The notes: generated by a model from the sequence alone, not told the origin. Shown: positions 42,977-51,616, counted from the stretch's first letter. The stretch is 64,000 bases of DNA from Saccharibacillus brassicae (GCF_006542275.1 NZ_CP041217.1:2279501-2343500); one strand, 5' to 3'. Numbers and translations are program-made.

Positions 42977-44089
42977 TCAGAGCGCGCGGCCCCAGATGCG
43001 CTCGAACGGCCGAAGGGTGCGGCCGTCTTGCGAACGGTCCAGTACGGCGAACACGACTTGTTCGAAGTGCGCAGACCAGCCTTCGCCGTCCAGAAGGCGG
43101 CGCCACCAGGAAGCGACTTCCGCCGGGTCGTTGCGGAACACACCGCAGCCGTAGGCGCCGAGCACGATCGTCCGGTCGCCGCGTTCGGCGAAGATCGCCA
43201 GCGCCAGTCGCATGCGTTCCAGCATGGCGATTTTGGCTTGGTCGGCATCTTCTCCCTTGAGCAGCACCTGGCCGTAGTTGACGGCCGGCAGCGTTAAGAC
43301 CGACGCGCAGACCGGAGGCGCGAGTTCGAACCGCTCGTCGCGGAAAAAGACGACGTCCGGCGAATAAATCGCGTGATGCGTATACATCATCGAGCCGCAG
43401 GCCCGATTGGCGTCGTAGTAGCCGGCGTTTCGCAGCTGCGACAGATACAGGCCGCTCGAAATCGCCAGATTCTCTTCCTGCGCCGTCGCCCCGTTCAAGA
43501 AGCCGCCGCCCGGATTTTTGGCGCTGGCAAAATTCAGCAGCCCGATACGGCCCGTTCCAGCTATGACCGCTCCACCTGCCGCCGCTTCGCGAACCGCCTC
43601 GCCTATGCGTCCTTCGCCCACCGCTTCGCGAACCGCCTCGCCTCCACCCGCTCCACCCGCCGCCACTTCGCTTCGGCCTGCTTCGCGCCCAGCTTCGCCT
43701 TGCTCCGCTTCCCTTGCCGCCGCTCCGCCTGCCGCCGCATCCCGCACCGCTCCGACGCTCTCTCCGCCCGCTACCTCGCCCAGCCCGGCTCCGCCCACCG
43801 CCAACTCCCGCACCGTTTTCACGGCCGATTCGTTGACGACGCGGTAGTCCGTGCGCAGGCTGCCGCTGCGGCCGGCCAGCGTGCGCACGATTTCCGCGCC
43901 GCGCTCCGGCGTAATAAGCCGGCTGCCTTCTTCGCTCAGCCGCTGCGCTGCGCGAATATCGATCGATTGTCCGCGGTAGGCGTACACGCCGCTGCGGGCG
44001 ATCTCTACCGTCTCGGCGGCGGTGCGCCGCATGCGGTCGCGCGCTTTTTCCCGGCTGCCGCCTGCCTGTCCCTGCGTCCGTTCATTCAT
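42977..44089 (-). CDS. PARG-like ADP-ribose glycohydrolase (TIGR02452/DUF2263 macrodomain)
   Basis: 370 residues. Residues 1-95 form the N-terminal helical part (REKARDRMRRTAAETVEIARSGVYAYRGQSIDI). The macrodomain core starts at ~178 with LLNFASAKNPGGGFLNGATAQEE. The catalytic PARG signature GGG...QEE is at 194-206, with the two Glu residues intact, and YGCGVFRND follows near the C-terminus. It should hydrolyse poly- or mono-ADP-ribose O-glycosidic bonds. Residues ~97-174 are a repetitive Ala/Gly/Glu/Arg insert (REAVGEGRIGEAVREAAAGG) absent from relatives. It overlaps the NADAR gene by eight bases, with GAAGGAGGAAG upstream. Confidence 0.88.
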   Translation of the reverse strand: MNERTQGQAGGSREKARDRMRRTAAETVEIARSGVYAYRGQSIDIRAAQRLSEEGSRLITPERGAEIVRTLAGRSGSLRTDYRVVNESAVKTVRELAVGGAGLGEVAGGESVGAVRDAAAGGAAAREAEQGEAGREAGRSEVAAGGAGGGEAVREAVGEGRIGEAVREAAAGGAVIAGTGRIGLLNFASAKNPGGGFLNGATAQEENLAISSGLYLSQLRNAGYYDANRACGSMMYTHHAIYSPDVVFFRDERFELAPPVCASVLTLPAVNYGQVLLKGEDADQAKIAMLERMRLALAIFAERGDRTIVLGAYGCGVFRNDPAEVASWWRRLLDGEGWSAHFEQVVFAVLDRSQDGRTLRPFERIWGRAL

Positions 44090-44648
44090 CTTGAACTTCC
44101 TCCTTCAATAACGTATCCCGCGCTTCGCTCAGCGCAAAACCGAGCAGATTCGTTCCGCGCCATGCGGACGGATTCTCCACGTCGGGGTGGTCTTTGCCGA
44201 GGCCGATGCCCCAGATCCGGTCTCTCGGACTGGCTTCGACCAGCACGCGGTTTTGGGTACTGCGGAGAAAAGCCCACAGCTCGGCGTTCTGCCGGAACTT
44301 CTCCGTGCTCGCGCGCCGGACGATGCCGTACGCTTCTTTTTTCCAGACGGCGTCGTCGAAGTTCCGGACTTCCCGGCCCAATTCTTTCATGCGCTTCGGA
44401 TGTTCGGCCCGCAAAATGCGCTGGCGCGTCTCTTCGTCCCGGAACAACCGCGCTTTCTCCGCCATCATGTACTGCTCCGCGCAGACGTATTCGGTGCCGT
44501 CGACCGTAAAAGCGCTCGGCCACCACTGGCTCAGACAGCTGGCGTCAATCGTGCCCGGCCGCTTGGGCGTATGTCCCCAGAAAAACAAATATTTGAACCG
44601 CTGCCCCGCTTCGTGCGCCCGGCGCAGTTCGTTCAGCTCGTAATTCAT
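44082..44648 (-). CDS. NADAR family protein (YbiA-like)
   Basis: 188 residues. NADAR fold: YLFFWGHTPKRPGTIDASCLSQWWPSAFTVDGTEYVCAEQYMMAEKARLF, RAEHPKRMKELGREVRNFDDAVW and SPRDRIWGIGLGKDHPDVENPSAWRGTNLLG. All the family's conserved Trp, Glu (AEQYMM) and Asp-Trp-Gly positions are present. NADAR enzymes cleave N-glycosidic bonds of ADP-ribose-like compounds. YbiA acts on riboflavin-pathway intermediates, and others remove ADP-ribose from guanosine in nucleic acid. The ATG at 44648 overlaps the Nudix stop (ATGA), with GGGGAG upstream, so the two are translationally coupled. Confidence 0.92.
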   Translation of the reverse strand: MNYELNELRRAHEAGQRFKYLFFWGHTPKRPGTIDASCLSQWWPSAFTVDGTEYVCAEQYMMAEKARLFRDEETRQRILRAEHPKRMKELGREVRNFDDAVWKKEAYGIVRRASTEKFRQNAELWAFLRSTQNRVLVEASPRDRIWGIGLGKDHPDVENPSAWRGTNLLGFALSEARDTLLKEEVQDE

Positions 44649-45772
44649 CGGTAATCTCCCCATTCTTCGCGGCTGCGCCGATACAATCTCGACGGCCGGT
44701 GACCCGCATGTTCCGTATATTCGTCCGTTTTCTCCACGAGCGGCTCCGCTTTGCGGCGGAAAGCCGCTTTGAGCAGTTCGCGGTCCAGAATCGCTTCGTA
44801 GACCTGCTGCAGCTGCGTCAGCGTGAACCGCTCGGGCATCAGATGCAGCGCCAGCTCGTCGCGTTCCACGCGCATCCGCAGCCGCTCGATCGCCATCGCG
44901 ATCATCTTGGCATGGTCGAATGCCAGACCGTCATTGTCCGCGATCCGGTACTCGTCGGTCGAAGCCCCGTTCGTGCGGGTAAGCCGGCGCTCCACGATCG
45001 CGGTCAATTCGATCGCGTCGGCTTCGTCCGTGCTCTCCGTCCCGTCCGCCCCGTTCCCGCGCCGCGCTTCGGCTTCGCCGCTGCCCGCCCCGAAGGACGT
45101 CAGCCGCAGCTCATAGCGCCGCGTATGCACCACGCCGCCGCCCAGCCGCTCCCGGCTGTCGCCTTGCAGCCGGTACGTCAGCTCGAACCAGGCGGCGCGA
45201 TCGGCATCGTCGCCGGCGCGCACGTCCAGACCACGGCTGTCGACGAGCGCCATATAGGCGCAGCTCATGACCCAGGTGCGCGGATCGCGCCCCACGTCGC
45301 TGAACGTGTGCAGCTGCTCCAGATAGACGCGGTCCACGCCCGTCTCTTCGCGCAGCTCCCGGGCCGCCGCCTGATCCGCCGTCTCGTTCGGGCGGACGAA
45401 TCCGCCCGGTAGCGCCCAGCTGCCCAAGTACGGATGGCCGCCCCGGCGAATGAGCAGCACGCGCAGCGAACGCTTGGGCAGCTTGCGGTAATTCGCTTCT
45501 TTGTCGCCCGCCACCGTGAAAATGACCATGTCCGCCGCCACCGAAGGCCGCTCGTAATCGCCGACGTCGTACGCGGCGAGAAATTCCTCTTCCGTCCGGC
45601 CGTCGGCGTCGCGCGCCGTCCCGGGACTGCGTTTGTCCGCGTCTTCGCCGCTTCTGCCGCTTTTTCCGCTGCCGTTCCCGCTGTGGTCAGGCTTCTCTGC
45701 GCCGTTACGCTTTTCGGGGTCGAGTCCGTTCTCTTTTCCCAAACTGCTTCCTTCCGCCCGTTCTTGTGTCAT
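44645..45772 (-). CDS. Nudix hydrolase with C-terminal winged helix (NrtR-like)
   Basis: 375 residues. Residues 1-62 are a hydrophilic Gly/Asp/Ser/Lys-rich tract. A Nudix domain is at ~75-225 with a canonical box GGFVRPNETADQAAARELREETGV at 123-146. The C-terminal ~90 residues (ALHLMPERFTLTQLQQVYEAILDRELLKAAFRRK) look like the winged helix of NrtR, the ADP-ribose-sensing regulator of NAD genes. It may hydrolyse ADP-ribose, regulate, or both. The ATG at 45772 is chosen for GGAGGTG upstream; a GTG 66 bases earlier lacks a site. It is the first gene of the Nudix-NADAR-PARG operon. Confidence 0.88.
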   Translation of the reverse strand: MTQERAEGSSLGKENGLDPEKRNGAEKPDHSGNGSGKSGRSGEDADKRSPGTARDADGRTEEEFLAAYDVGDYERPSVAADMVIFTVAGDKEANYRKLPKRSLRVLLIRRGGHPYLGSWALPGGFVRPNETADQAAARELREETGVDRVYLEQLHTFSDVGRDPRTWVMSCAYMALVDSRGLDVRAGDDADRAAWFELTYRLQGDSRERLGGGVVHTRRYELRLTSFGAGSGEAEARRGNGADGTESTDEADAIELTAIVERRLTRTNGASTDEYRIADNDGLAFDHAKMIAMAIERLRMRVERDELALHLMPERFTLTQLQQVYEAILDRELLKAAFRRKAEPLVEKTDEYTEHAGHRPSRLYRRSREEWGDYR

Positions 45773-45841
45773 GCCCGTGCACCTCCGCGTCATCTCCCGC
45801 TTGCGTCCATCTATCACGGCAAGCATTTCGTTCGTCACATA

Positions 45842-45868
45842 TTGATATTATCTAAAAGTTACTATCAA
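45842..45868. promoter_or_regulatory. Inverted repeat in the Nudix/YkgJ divergent promoter
   Basis: TTGATA (45842-45847), 15 bases, TATCAA (45863-45868), in an AT-rich gap between the Nudix operon and the divergent YkgJ-like gene. It is a plausible operator for the NrtR-like protein, but it does not match a consensus I can recall. Confidence 0.35.
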
Positions 45869-45955
45869 CAATAAAAGAATGGCCCTTTTTTGTCAACCGT
45901 GCGGCATAAAGCGTATAATGGGAAAAGAATCCAACTTCGAGGAAGTGAAACCCGC

Positions 45956-46801
45956 ATGCCGAATACGCCGGAAGCGCACACGCCGCAGCTGGCTCCGGAT
46001 GAGAACGCACCGTGTTTTTGCGGCAGCGGACGCAAAATGCGTCTCTGCCACAAGACGGCCTCGGCCGACAGCCGGGCGGTGCAGATGACCCGCTTGTACG
46101 GTGACGTCGAAGTCACGATCGCGGACTACCGGGCGGGCAGTCCCAAGCAGCCTCCCTGCCACGAAGGATGCAGCTCATGCTGCTCCGACTATTTTCCCGT
46201 GTCCCAAGTCGAATTCGAACTGCTGCTCGTCTACATGGAACGACACTGGAGCAAAGACGAAGTCCGCGAAGCGTTCGAACGCGCCGAAGAGAACCTGCTG
46301 GCGTTTCAGAGCGAAAATCCCGACCTGCACGCGTCGCTGACGCACACGGCCGACCGCCAAGGCGAGCTGGACGCGATTCGCCACCATGCGGGACGCAACA
46401 GTTTCCCCTGTCCGCTGCTCGACCGGGCGACGGGACGATGCCGGGTGTATCCGGCGCGCCCGTTTCTGTGCCGCACGCACGGCAGCTCGCATACGTTCTA
46501 CGGCAGCTGGCGCGAACGGCTGAGAACCGAGCGCGTATGCGAACATATCGAAGGCGGACGCGCGCACCGCAAGATCACGCCGAACGTCGCGGACCTCTGG
46601 CCCCGCTACGAGGAGCTGGCCGACGTGCGCGTCGGGCCGAAGCGGAATCCGCTGCGCCAGTATCCGATTTTCTACTGGCTTGTCCTGTACGGCCGGCACG
46701 GCAGCGGACAGACGACGCAGCTCGGCAATCGCGACAATTTCGATCTGCCGCTCGCCGAGCACAACGCGCGGATGGCGGCGCACGGCTCGTCGGCGAACTG
46801 A
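45956..46801 (+). CDS. YkgJ-type cysteine-cluster protein with SEC-C motif
   Basis: 281 residues. Near the N-terminus CFCGSGRKMRLCH is a SEC-C zinc motif like that at the end of SecA. The following domain has the YkgJ/CxxCxxCC-type zinc- or iron-binding cysteines: CHEGCSSCC, then FPCPLLDRATGRCRVYPARPFLCRTHG. A metal-binding protein of unknown role; no membrane segment. The start ATG at 45956 gives a protein beginning MPNTPEAHTP and has GAGGAAGTG upstream. It is divergent from the Nudix operon. The gene ends before a bidirectional terminator. Confidence 0.87.
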   Translation: MPNTPEAHTPQLAPDENAPCFCGSGRKMRLCHKTASADSRAVQMTRLYGDVEVTIADYRAGSPKQPPCHEGCSSCCSDYFPVSQVEFELLLVYMERHWSKDEVREAFERAEENLLAFQSENPDLHASLTHTADRQGELDAIRHHAGRNSFPCPLLDRATGRCRVYPARPFLCRTHGSSHTFYGSWRERLRTERVCEHIEGGRAHRKITPNVADLWPRYEELADVRVGPKRNPLRQYPIFYWLVLYGRHGSGQTTQLGNRDNFDLPLAEHNARMAAHGSSAN

Positions 46802-46857
46802 ATATCGGCCTTGCACATGCAGCGCCAATCCCGAATCCCCGCCGAAAAAAAACCATC

Positions 46858-46911
46858 AAAAAGACCGCTTTCCCCGCCATCTCTCAGATGGTCGTGGAAA
46901 ACGGTCTTTTC
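46858..46911. terminator. Bidirectional terminator, YkgJ-like / DUF3934 gap
   Basis: AAAAAGACCG...TTTCC and GGAAA...CGGTCTTTT outer arms with an inner CCATCTCTCAGATGG stem. Confidence 0.75.
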
Positions 46912-46970
46912 TTGCTGCCCGCGCTGCTGCGCCGACTGTATCTTCATCGGCTGCGGCCGGAAACTTCCGC

Positions 46971-47135
46971 CTATTCGCCGTTTGCTCCGCCGGTTTCGGG
47001 TTTCGCTTCGGTGTCTTTGGTTCCCTTGGTCTTGTAAGGTTTGGGTGCGTTCTTCTTGCGGTTCTCCGCTTTTTGCCAGCGGGTCCAGCCTTTCTTGCCG
47101 GTACCGCGGCCCGTGCCGCCCTTCTTGCTTGCCAT
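46971..47135 (-). CDS. Small basic DUF3934-like protein
   Basis: 54 residues, Lys/Gly/Thr-rich, beginning MASKKGGTGRGTGKKGWTRW and continuing QKAENRKKNAPKPYKTKG before a more acidic end. The KGGTGRGTGKKGWNRWQ-like start is what I know from the DUF3934 family of ~40-50-residue Bacillus proteins of unknown function. Strongly basic, so it may bind RNA or ribosomes (inference). The ATG has GCGAGGCG nine bases upstream; the stop is TAG. Found by reading the minus strand between the terminator and the diguanylate cyclase. Confidence 0.72.
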   Translation of the reverse strand: MASKKGGTGRGTGKKGWTRWQKAENRKKNAPKPYKTKGTKDTEAKPETGGANGE

Positions 47136-47332
47136 GATTGGTTCGCCTCGCTTTCGCGTCCCTCGCCTCCCGCCGTACCGATCTATCGGCCGTTCCGATG
47201 CGCATGGACGTCTGTCGTTCTATCGTACGTTAGACGCGGCTCCGGCACAAGGGAGAATCGCCGTTTAGCCGCAACATAAATTTATGGATGTTGGCGGTGT
47301 GGAGCGATTGAGCGGCCTTTTCGGGAGCCCGC

Positions 47333-48940
47333 TCACTCCGCCCCTTCCAACCGGGCGGCGTCCGTGCCGCGGACTTCGTCCGCGTACAGGCTGACGCGGT
47401 TGCGGCCGAGCTGCTTGGACTCGTACAGCGCCTGGTCGGCTTTGCGCATCAGCGTCTGCATGCAGACGTCGGCGGGCGTGGGATCGGACAGCGCTTCCGC
47501 CGGAAGCTGCGCGACGCCGAAGCTGGACGTGACTCTCACACCGTGGCCGACGACGTCGATCGCAAGCGCCGCCACGGCGGCGCGAATACGCTCGGCCCGG
47601 GCGCACGCTTCTTGTGCGCCGGTGTCCGGCAGGTACAGGACGAATTCGTCCCCGCCGTAGCGGCCGGCGACGTCTTCGGGTTCGATGATCGAGCGGATGA
47701 TCTCCGCCACGCCGGACAGGACCCGGTCGCCCGCTTCGTGGCCGAACGTATCGTTGACGCGCTTGAAGTGATCGACGTCGAACATGACGACCGCGGCGGA
47801 CCCGCCATGCCGCGAAGCTTCGCGCAGTCCCCGCTCGGCCCGCTCGATCAGGGCGTTTTTGTTGAACAGCCCGGTGAGGCCGTCGGTATTGGCGAGCCGC
47901 TTGAGTTCTTTTTCCATCTCGACCCGTTCGGTAATGTTGACGAACGTGACGATGCTGCCGGAGCGCTGCCCTTCGCGGTCGCGGATCGGCGAGAACCGAA
48001 GATGCACGTAAATCCCGTCGTCGTCCCCGCCGAGCCGCAGATCGCATTCCCGGCCGTCGACTACGCTCTGCGCGATCTGCGGACGCTCGGCCAGCACTTC
48101 CTCGGCCGGACGCCCGATCAGGCGGCTGTTCAAGCCGGGAGCAAGCTTCAACATGGCGGCGTTGTAATCGACCATGACGTTCTGCGCATTCAGGACGAGC
48201 ACGCCGTCTTCCATGTTCTCGAACACGAGGTCGCGCGCGATCGGCGCCACGTCGAACATGCGGAAACGGAACACGGCCATGCTGTGGAACACGAACGAGA
48301 AGCTGATAAACACCGGCCCGAGGTCGATGCCGTACGGACTGAGCCCTGCGAGGTAATACAGATTGCCCGCGACCGGCACGAGCAGCCCCGCGGCCATCGC
48401 CAGCATCTGCAGGCGGAAACGGCGGCCGCTCCGGCGCATGCGCGTCGACAGCGCGAAGATCGAGAGCGCCAGGCAGCCGTACAAATAGAGCGTATGGACG
48501 GCATACCACGGCCCGCGGCCGAGTTCGACGATCGGGAACGGCGCGTCCGCCCGCAGGCCGATCGACGTATAGTACAAATGATGCAGATCGTTCGTATGCT
48601 GAATCACGAAAGTCAGCAGCGGGATGAGGTACAGCATGCGCTTTTTCCAATTGCCGAGCCGGATGCCCGCGTATTCCACGCACATCAGCAGCGTAAACAC
48701 CGGCAGGAAAGGCAGGGAGAAATATTCGATGCCGATCCAGAATTTGATCTGTTCCAGCGTGTCGCTGGTCAGTTCGAACGCGTATCCGAACGCCAAAATA
48801 GAAGCCATAAGCGCGGCCAACACGTAATATCGGCCGCCTGGCGCATGCTTGAATCGGAGCAGGGCATAAACCGCGAGAAAAAGGCTCAGCATCCCGCCCA
48901 TCATGATGATCGATACGTATACGAATAACGGCTGGGCCAT
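47333..48940 (-). CDS. Diguanylate cyclase with 7TM sensor and PAS domain
   Basis: 535 residues. Seven or eight hydrophobic helices at ~5-225 match the HisKA_7TM sensor module (YYVLAALMASILAFGYAFELTSDTLEQIKFWIGIEYFSLPFLPVFTLLMCVEYAG). A PAS domain follows at ~240-355 (NMEDGVLVLNAQNVMVDYNAAMLKLAPGL), then GGDEF with intact GGDEF at 429-433 (RYGGDEFVLYL). It makes c-di-GMP in response to an unknown membrane or extracellular signal. The ATG at 48940 is chosen because GGAGCAGGTG lies just upstream; starts 15 and 117 bases earlier lack sites. Confidence 0.92.
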   Translation of the reverse strand: MAQPLFVYVSIIMMGGMLSLFLAVYALLRFKHAPGGRYYVLAALMASILAFGYAFELTSDTLEQIKFWIGIEYFSLPFLPVFTLLMCVEYAGIRLGNWKKRMLYLIPLLTFVIQHTNDLHHLYYTSIGLRADAPFPIVELGRGPWYAVHTLYLYGCLALSIFALSTRMRRSGRRFRLQMLAMAAGLLVPVAGNLYYLAGLSPYGIDLGPVFISFSFVFHSMAVFRFRMFDVAPIARDLVFENMEDGVLVLNAQNVMVDYNAAMLKLAPGLNSRLIGRPAEEVLAERPQIAQSVVDGRECDLRLGGDDDGIYVHLRFSPIRDREGQRSGSIVTFVNITERVEMEKELKRLANTDGLTGLFNKNALIERAERGLREASRHGGSAAVVMFDVDHFKRVNDTFGHEAGDRVLSGVAEIIRSIIEPEDVAGRYGGDEFVLYLPDTGAQEACARAERIRAAVAALAIDVVGHGVRVTSSFGVAQLPAEALSDPTPADVCMQTLMRKADQALYESKQLGRNRVSLYADEVRGTDAARLEGAE

Positions 48941-49123
48941 GTTCACCTGCTCCATCTGGAAGATAGGATCGCTTTCGGTCAAACGGACTATAGGGACTGG
49001 GTATTCTTGCGCAATTCTTTTTATTATATAGCAGTTTAGCTGTTTATGCCCAACCATTAGTTGGATAGCGGCCGGTTCGTGCGGAAGTGTACCGGGCCAC
49101 GCAGAATCGCGCGGTTTCCAATC

Positions 49124-49158
49124 AAAAAGCCGCTCCGCGGAAAATCCGCGAAGCGGCC
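49124..49158. terminator. Terminator after the SDR gene
   Basis: AAAAAGCCGCTCCGCGGA / TCCGCGAAGCGGCC stem-loop just past the SDR stop on the minus strand, where it ends in a GGCTTTTT run. Confidence 0.75.
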
Positions 49159-49173
49159 GGGACGAACTTTGTT

Positions 49174-50190
49174 TCAGCCTTTGATCTCGGCAACGGCCCG
49201 TTCCAACGCCGCCGCCACTTTATCGCTCCAGGCGTCGAATTCGGGATCTTCCTGCTGCGCTTCCGAATGCGACAGCATGTACGCCACCGCTTCGCGCAGT
49301 CCCTGGTCCGCCCGCGTCGTCGCGACGAATTCCGGCACGAGCCGCTTGAGCTTCGAGTTGTCGAACACGACCGTATTGGCCTTGTCGCCGAGCAGGCTGC
49401 CGCGGTAGTCTTCGCCGCTGCACGCGTCGAGGAACGCCGACGGCGCATGCAGCAGGTTCGGCTTCACCCCGAGCGCCGACGCGACGATCTCGTGAATCTG
49501 GTTCCACGTGACCGATTCGTCGGACGTGATATGCACCGCATCGCCGATCGCGTGAATATTACCCATCAGCCCGACGAAGCCTTTGGCGAAGTCGCGGCTG
49601 TGCGTGACCGTCCAGAGCGACGTGCCGTCTCCGTGCACGAGCACCGGCTTGCCTTCCTGCATCCGCTTGAGCACCTGCCATGGCCCTTTGCTGCCGTGTA
49701 CGCCGACCGGCACCGAACGTTCGCTGTACGTATGGCTCGGACGGACGATCGTCACCGGGAAGCCGTCTTCGCGGTAACGCTGCATCAAGTATTCTTCGCA
49801 GGCGATCTTGTTGCGCGAGTATTCCCAGTACGGATTCGCGAGCGGCGTGCTCTCGGTGATCCGGTAATCCGCCGGCGGCGACTGGTAGGCGGACGCCGAG
49901 CTGATAAACAGATACTGCTTCGTTTTCCCTTTGAACAGACGGTAGTCGCGCTCGACCTGCGCCGGCACGAATGCGATGAACTGCGCGACTACGTCGAACT
50001 CCAGATCCGCGATCAGCTTGGCCGCTTCGGCTTCGTCGTTGATGTCGCCCTGCAGCAGATGCGCGCCTTCCGGCAGTTCCGCATTGCGGCTGCCCCGGTT
50101 CAGCAAATAAAGGTCATGCCCCTGCGCAAGCAGCAGCTTCGTAATCTCTGTGCTGATCGTGCCCGTTCCTCCGATAAATAGCGCTTTCAT
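49174..50190 (-). CDS. NAD-dependent epimerase/dehydratase (extended SDR)
   Basis: 338 residues. The nucleotide-binding loop is MKALFIGGTGTISTEITKLL. The catalytic region holds the conserved Tyr-x-x-x-Lys as YSRNK (NPYWEYSRNKIACEEYL), with FISSASAYQSP supplying the Ser. Later stretches VTIVRPSHTYSERSVP and VTWNQIHEIVASALGVKP fit the sugar-nucleotide epimerase or reductase group close to plant CSP41-like proteins. Substrate unknown. The ATG at 50190 follows GGAGGGGAAAAT. It is divergent from the secreted-protein gene at 50363. Confidence 0.88.
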   Translation of the reverse strand: MKALFIGGTGTISTEITKLLLAQGHDLYLLNRGSRNAELPEGAHLLQGDINDEAEAAKLIADLEFDVVAQFIAFVPAQVERDYRLFKGKTKQYLFISSASAYQSPPADYRITESTPLANPYWEYSRNKIACEEYLMQRYREDGFPVTIVRPSHTYSERSVPVGVHGSKGPWQVLKRMQEGKPVLVHGDGTSLWTVTHSRDFAKGFVGLMGNIHAIGDAVHITSDESVTWNQIHEIVASALGVKPNLLHAPSAFLDACSGEDYRGSLLGDKANTVVFDNSKLKRLVPEFVATTRADQGLREAVAYMLSHSEAQQEDPEFDAWSDKVAAALERAVAEIKG

Positions 50191-50362
50191 ATTTTCCCCT
50201 CCGTTTTGAAAAAAGATAGACTTGCCCGTTTTTTTCCACTTTACGGCCTTTAGGATAGCATGCCCGCAAGGCGAACACAAATTTCCATTGAGGTGATTCA
50301 ACAGGAAAAATTTTCTTTAAAGGTAAGCGTGAAGCCCAATCCACGGAAAAGGAGCTGCATCT

Positions 50363-51541
50363 ATGAGAAAACCGTTTCGTCCCTTTCTTTTGTTGATGCT
50401 TTGCCTCATTCTGACGGCCCTGCCTGTAACCGCTTTTGGCGCTTCGGCGCCTACTACCAAAACGCCGGCTGCCGATCTGCGCACGACGATGGCCAAAGTG
50501 CACGGCGAACATGCCTACTACACGGTTATAGCCATGCAAAAACGATTTAACCAAGCCAAAGACGCCTCGGAAGCGATGAACTTGCTCAACGCCAACTCGA
50601 ATACGATGGCCATGATGGTGTCGGACCTCTACGGCAAAAGCGCCGCCCAAACGTTCCGCACAGGCTGGGATAACCATATCGCGCTGCTGATGAACTACGT
50701 TGACGCGACCCGCTCCAAGAACGACGCCGCCCGCAAACAGGCCACGTCGGATCTGAAGAAAAACGCTTCGTCCATGGCTACGGTGCTCAACAATCTCAAT
50801 CCGCACCTCGACCGCAAGACGCTCGAACAAAACCTGCTCGTCCATGAGCAGTATCTGCTGCAATCGTTCGACGGCTACGCTTCCGGCAAATACGGAACCG
50901 CGTACACGGCTGCGCATAACGCCTATGCCCGCACTTCGACGATCGGCGCCATGATGGCGACCGCCGTCGTGAAGCAGTTCCCGGCCAAGTTCAAAGGAAC
51001 GTCGACCCAGACGGATGCCGCCTACCTGCGCCAGCAGATGGGACAAGGACTCGGCGAGCACGCGATCCTGTCGATCCTCGTGCTTCAGAAAGCGCACGAC
51101 AAAGCGCCGGATTACGCCAACGCCAAAGCCGCGCTGGATAAAAACACGGCCGCTTTGACCGCGGTGCACCGCAGCCTGTTCGGGGCCGGCGCCGCCAAAA
51201 CGTTCAACGAACAGTGGAACCGCCATATCAAGGATTACCAGCTGTATCTGGCTGCGACGCTTGCCGGTAACGAAGCGGGCCGCAAAGCCGCCAAAGCCGA
51301 TCTCGGCGATTTCGTCGCCAAGATTACCGCGTTCCAGGTCAACCGCCTGCCGCTCGACAAGACGATGACGTACCAGGCGAACGCCATGCACGGCGCGCAT
51401 GTGATCACGGCGATCGACTCGTATCACAACGCCAACTACGCCAAGACGTATCAAGCGCTGCGCATCGGCTACAACCATATGTGGATGACCGGCAACGACC
51501 TGTCCGAAGCTGTGGTGAAAAAGATGCCGGGAAAATTTTAA
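50363..51541 (+). CDS. Secreted duplicated helical protein with conserved histidines
   Basis: 392 residues. The signal peptide is at ~1-27 (PFLLLMLCLILTALPVTAFGA). The mature protein is two homologous all-helical repeats, ~38-205 and ~218-392. Each has GEH near its start (VHGEHAYYTVIAMQKRF; GLGEHAILSILVLQKAH), a WxxHI (WDNHIALLMNYV; WNRHIKDYQLYL), and a His pair mid-repeat (LLVHEQYLLQSF; NAMHGAHVITAI). Each ends V(V)KxxPxKF. I recall similar modules in Paenibacillus proteins that also carry copper-amine-oxidase-N domains; no function is known. The spacing of His suggests helical-bundle metal binding (inference). The ribosome site is AAAGGAG. Confidence 0.75.
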   Translation: MRKPFRPFLLLMLCLILTALPVTAFGASAPTTKTPAADLRTTMAKVHGEHAYYTVIAMQKRFNQAKDASEAMNLLNANSNTMAMMVSDLYGKSAAQTFRTGWDNHIALLMNYVDATRSKNDAARKQATSDLKKNASSMATVLNNLNPHLDRKTLEQNLLVHEQYLLQSFDGYASGKYGTAYTAAHNAYARTSTIGAMMATAVVKQFPAKFKGTSTQTDAAYLRQQMGQGLGEHAILSILVLQKAHDKAPDYANAKAALDKNTAALTAVHRSLFGAGAAKTFNEQWNRHIKDYQLYLAATLAGNEAGRKAAKADLGDFVAKITAFQVNRLPLDKTMTYQANAMHGAHVITAIDSYHNANYAKTYQALRIGYNHMWMTGNDLSEAVVKKMPGKF

Positions 51542-51616
51542 GCGAGACGAAGTTGGGAAAAAAGCGGAAGGGACGAGCTGCGCTCTACTCGATTTTTCCG
51601 GCAAGGGCAGGAAAAG

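Noticed and set aside
42977-45772. A complete DarT-type toxin-antitoxin system
   Set aside because: NADAR is present, but no ADP-ribosyltransferase toxin could be found on either strand within the window.
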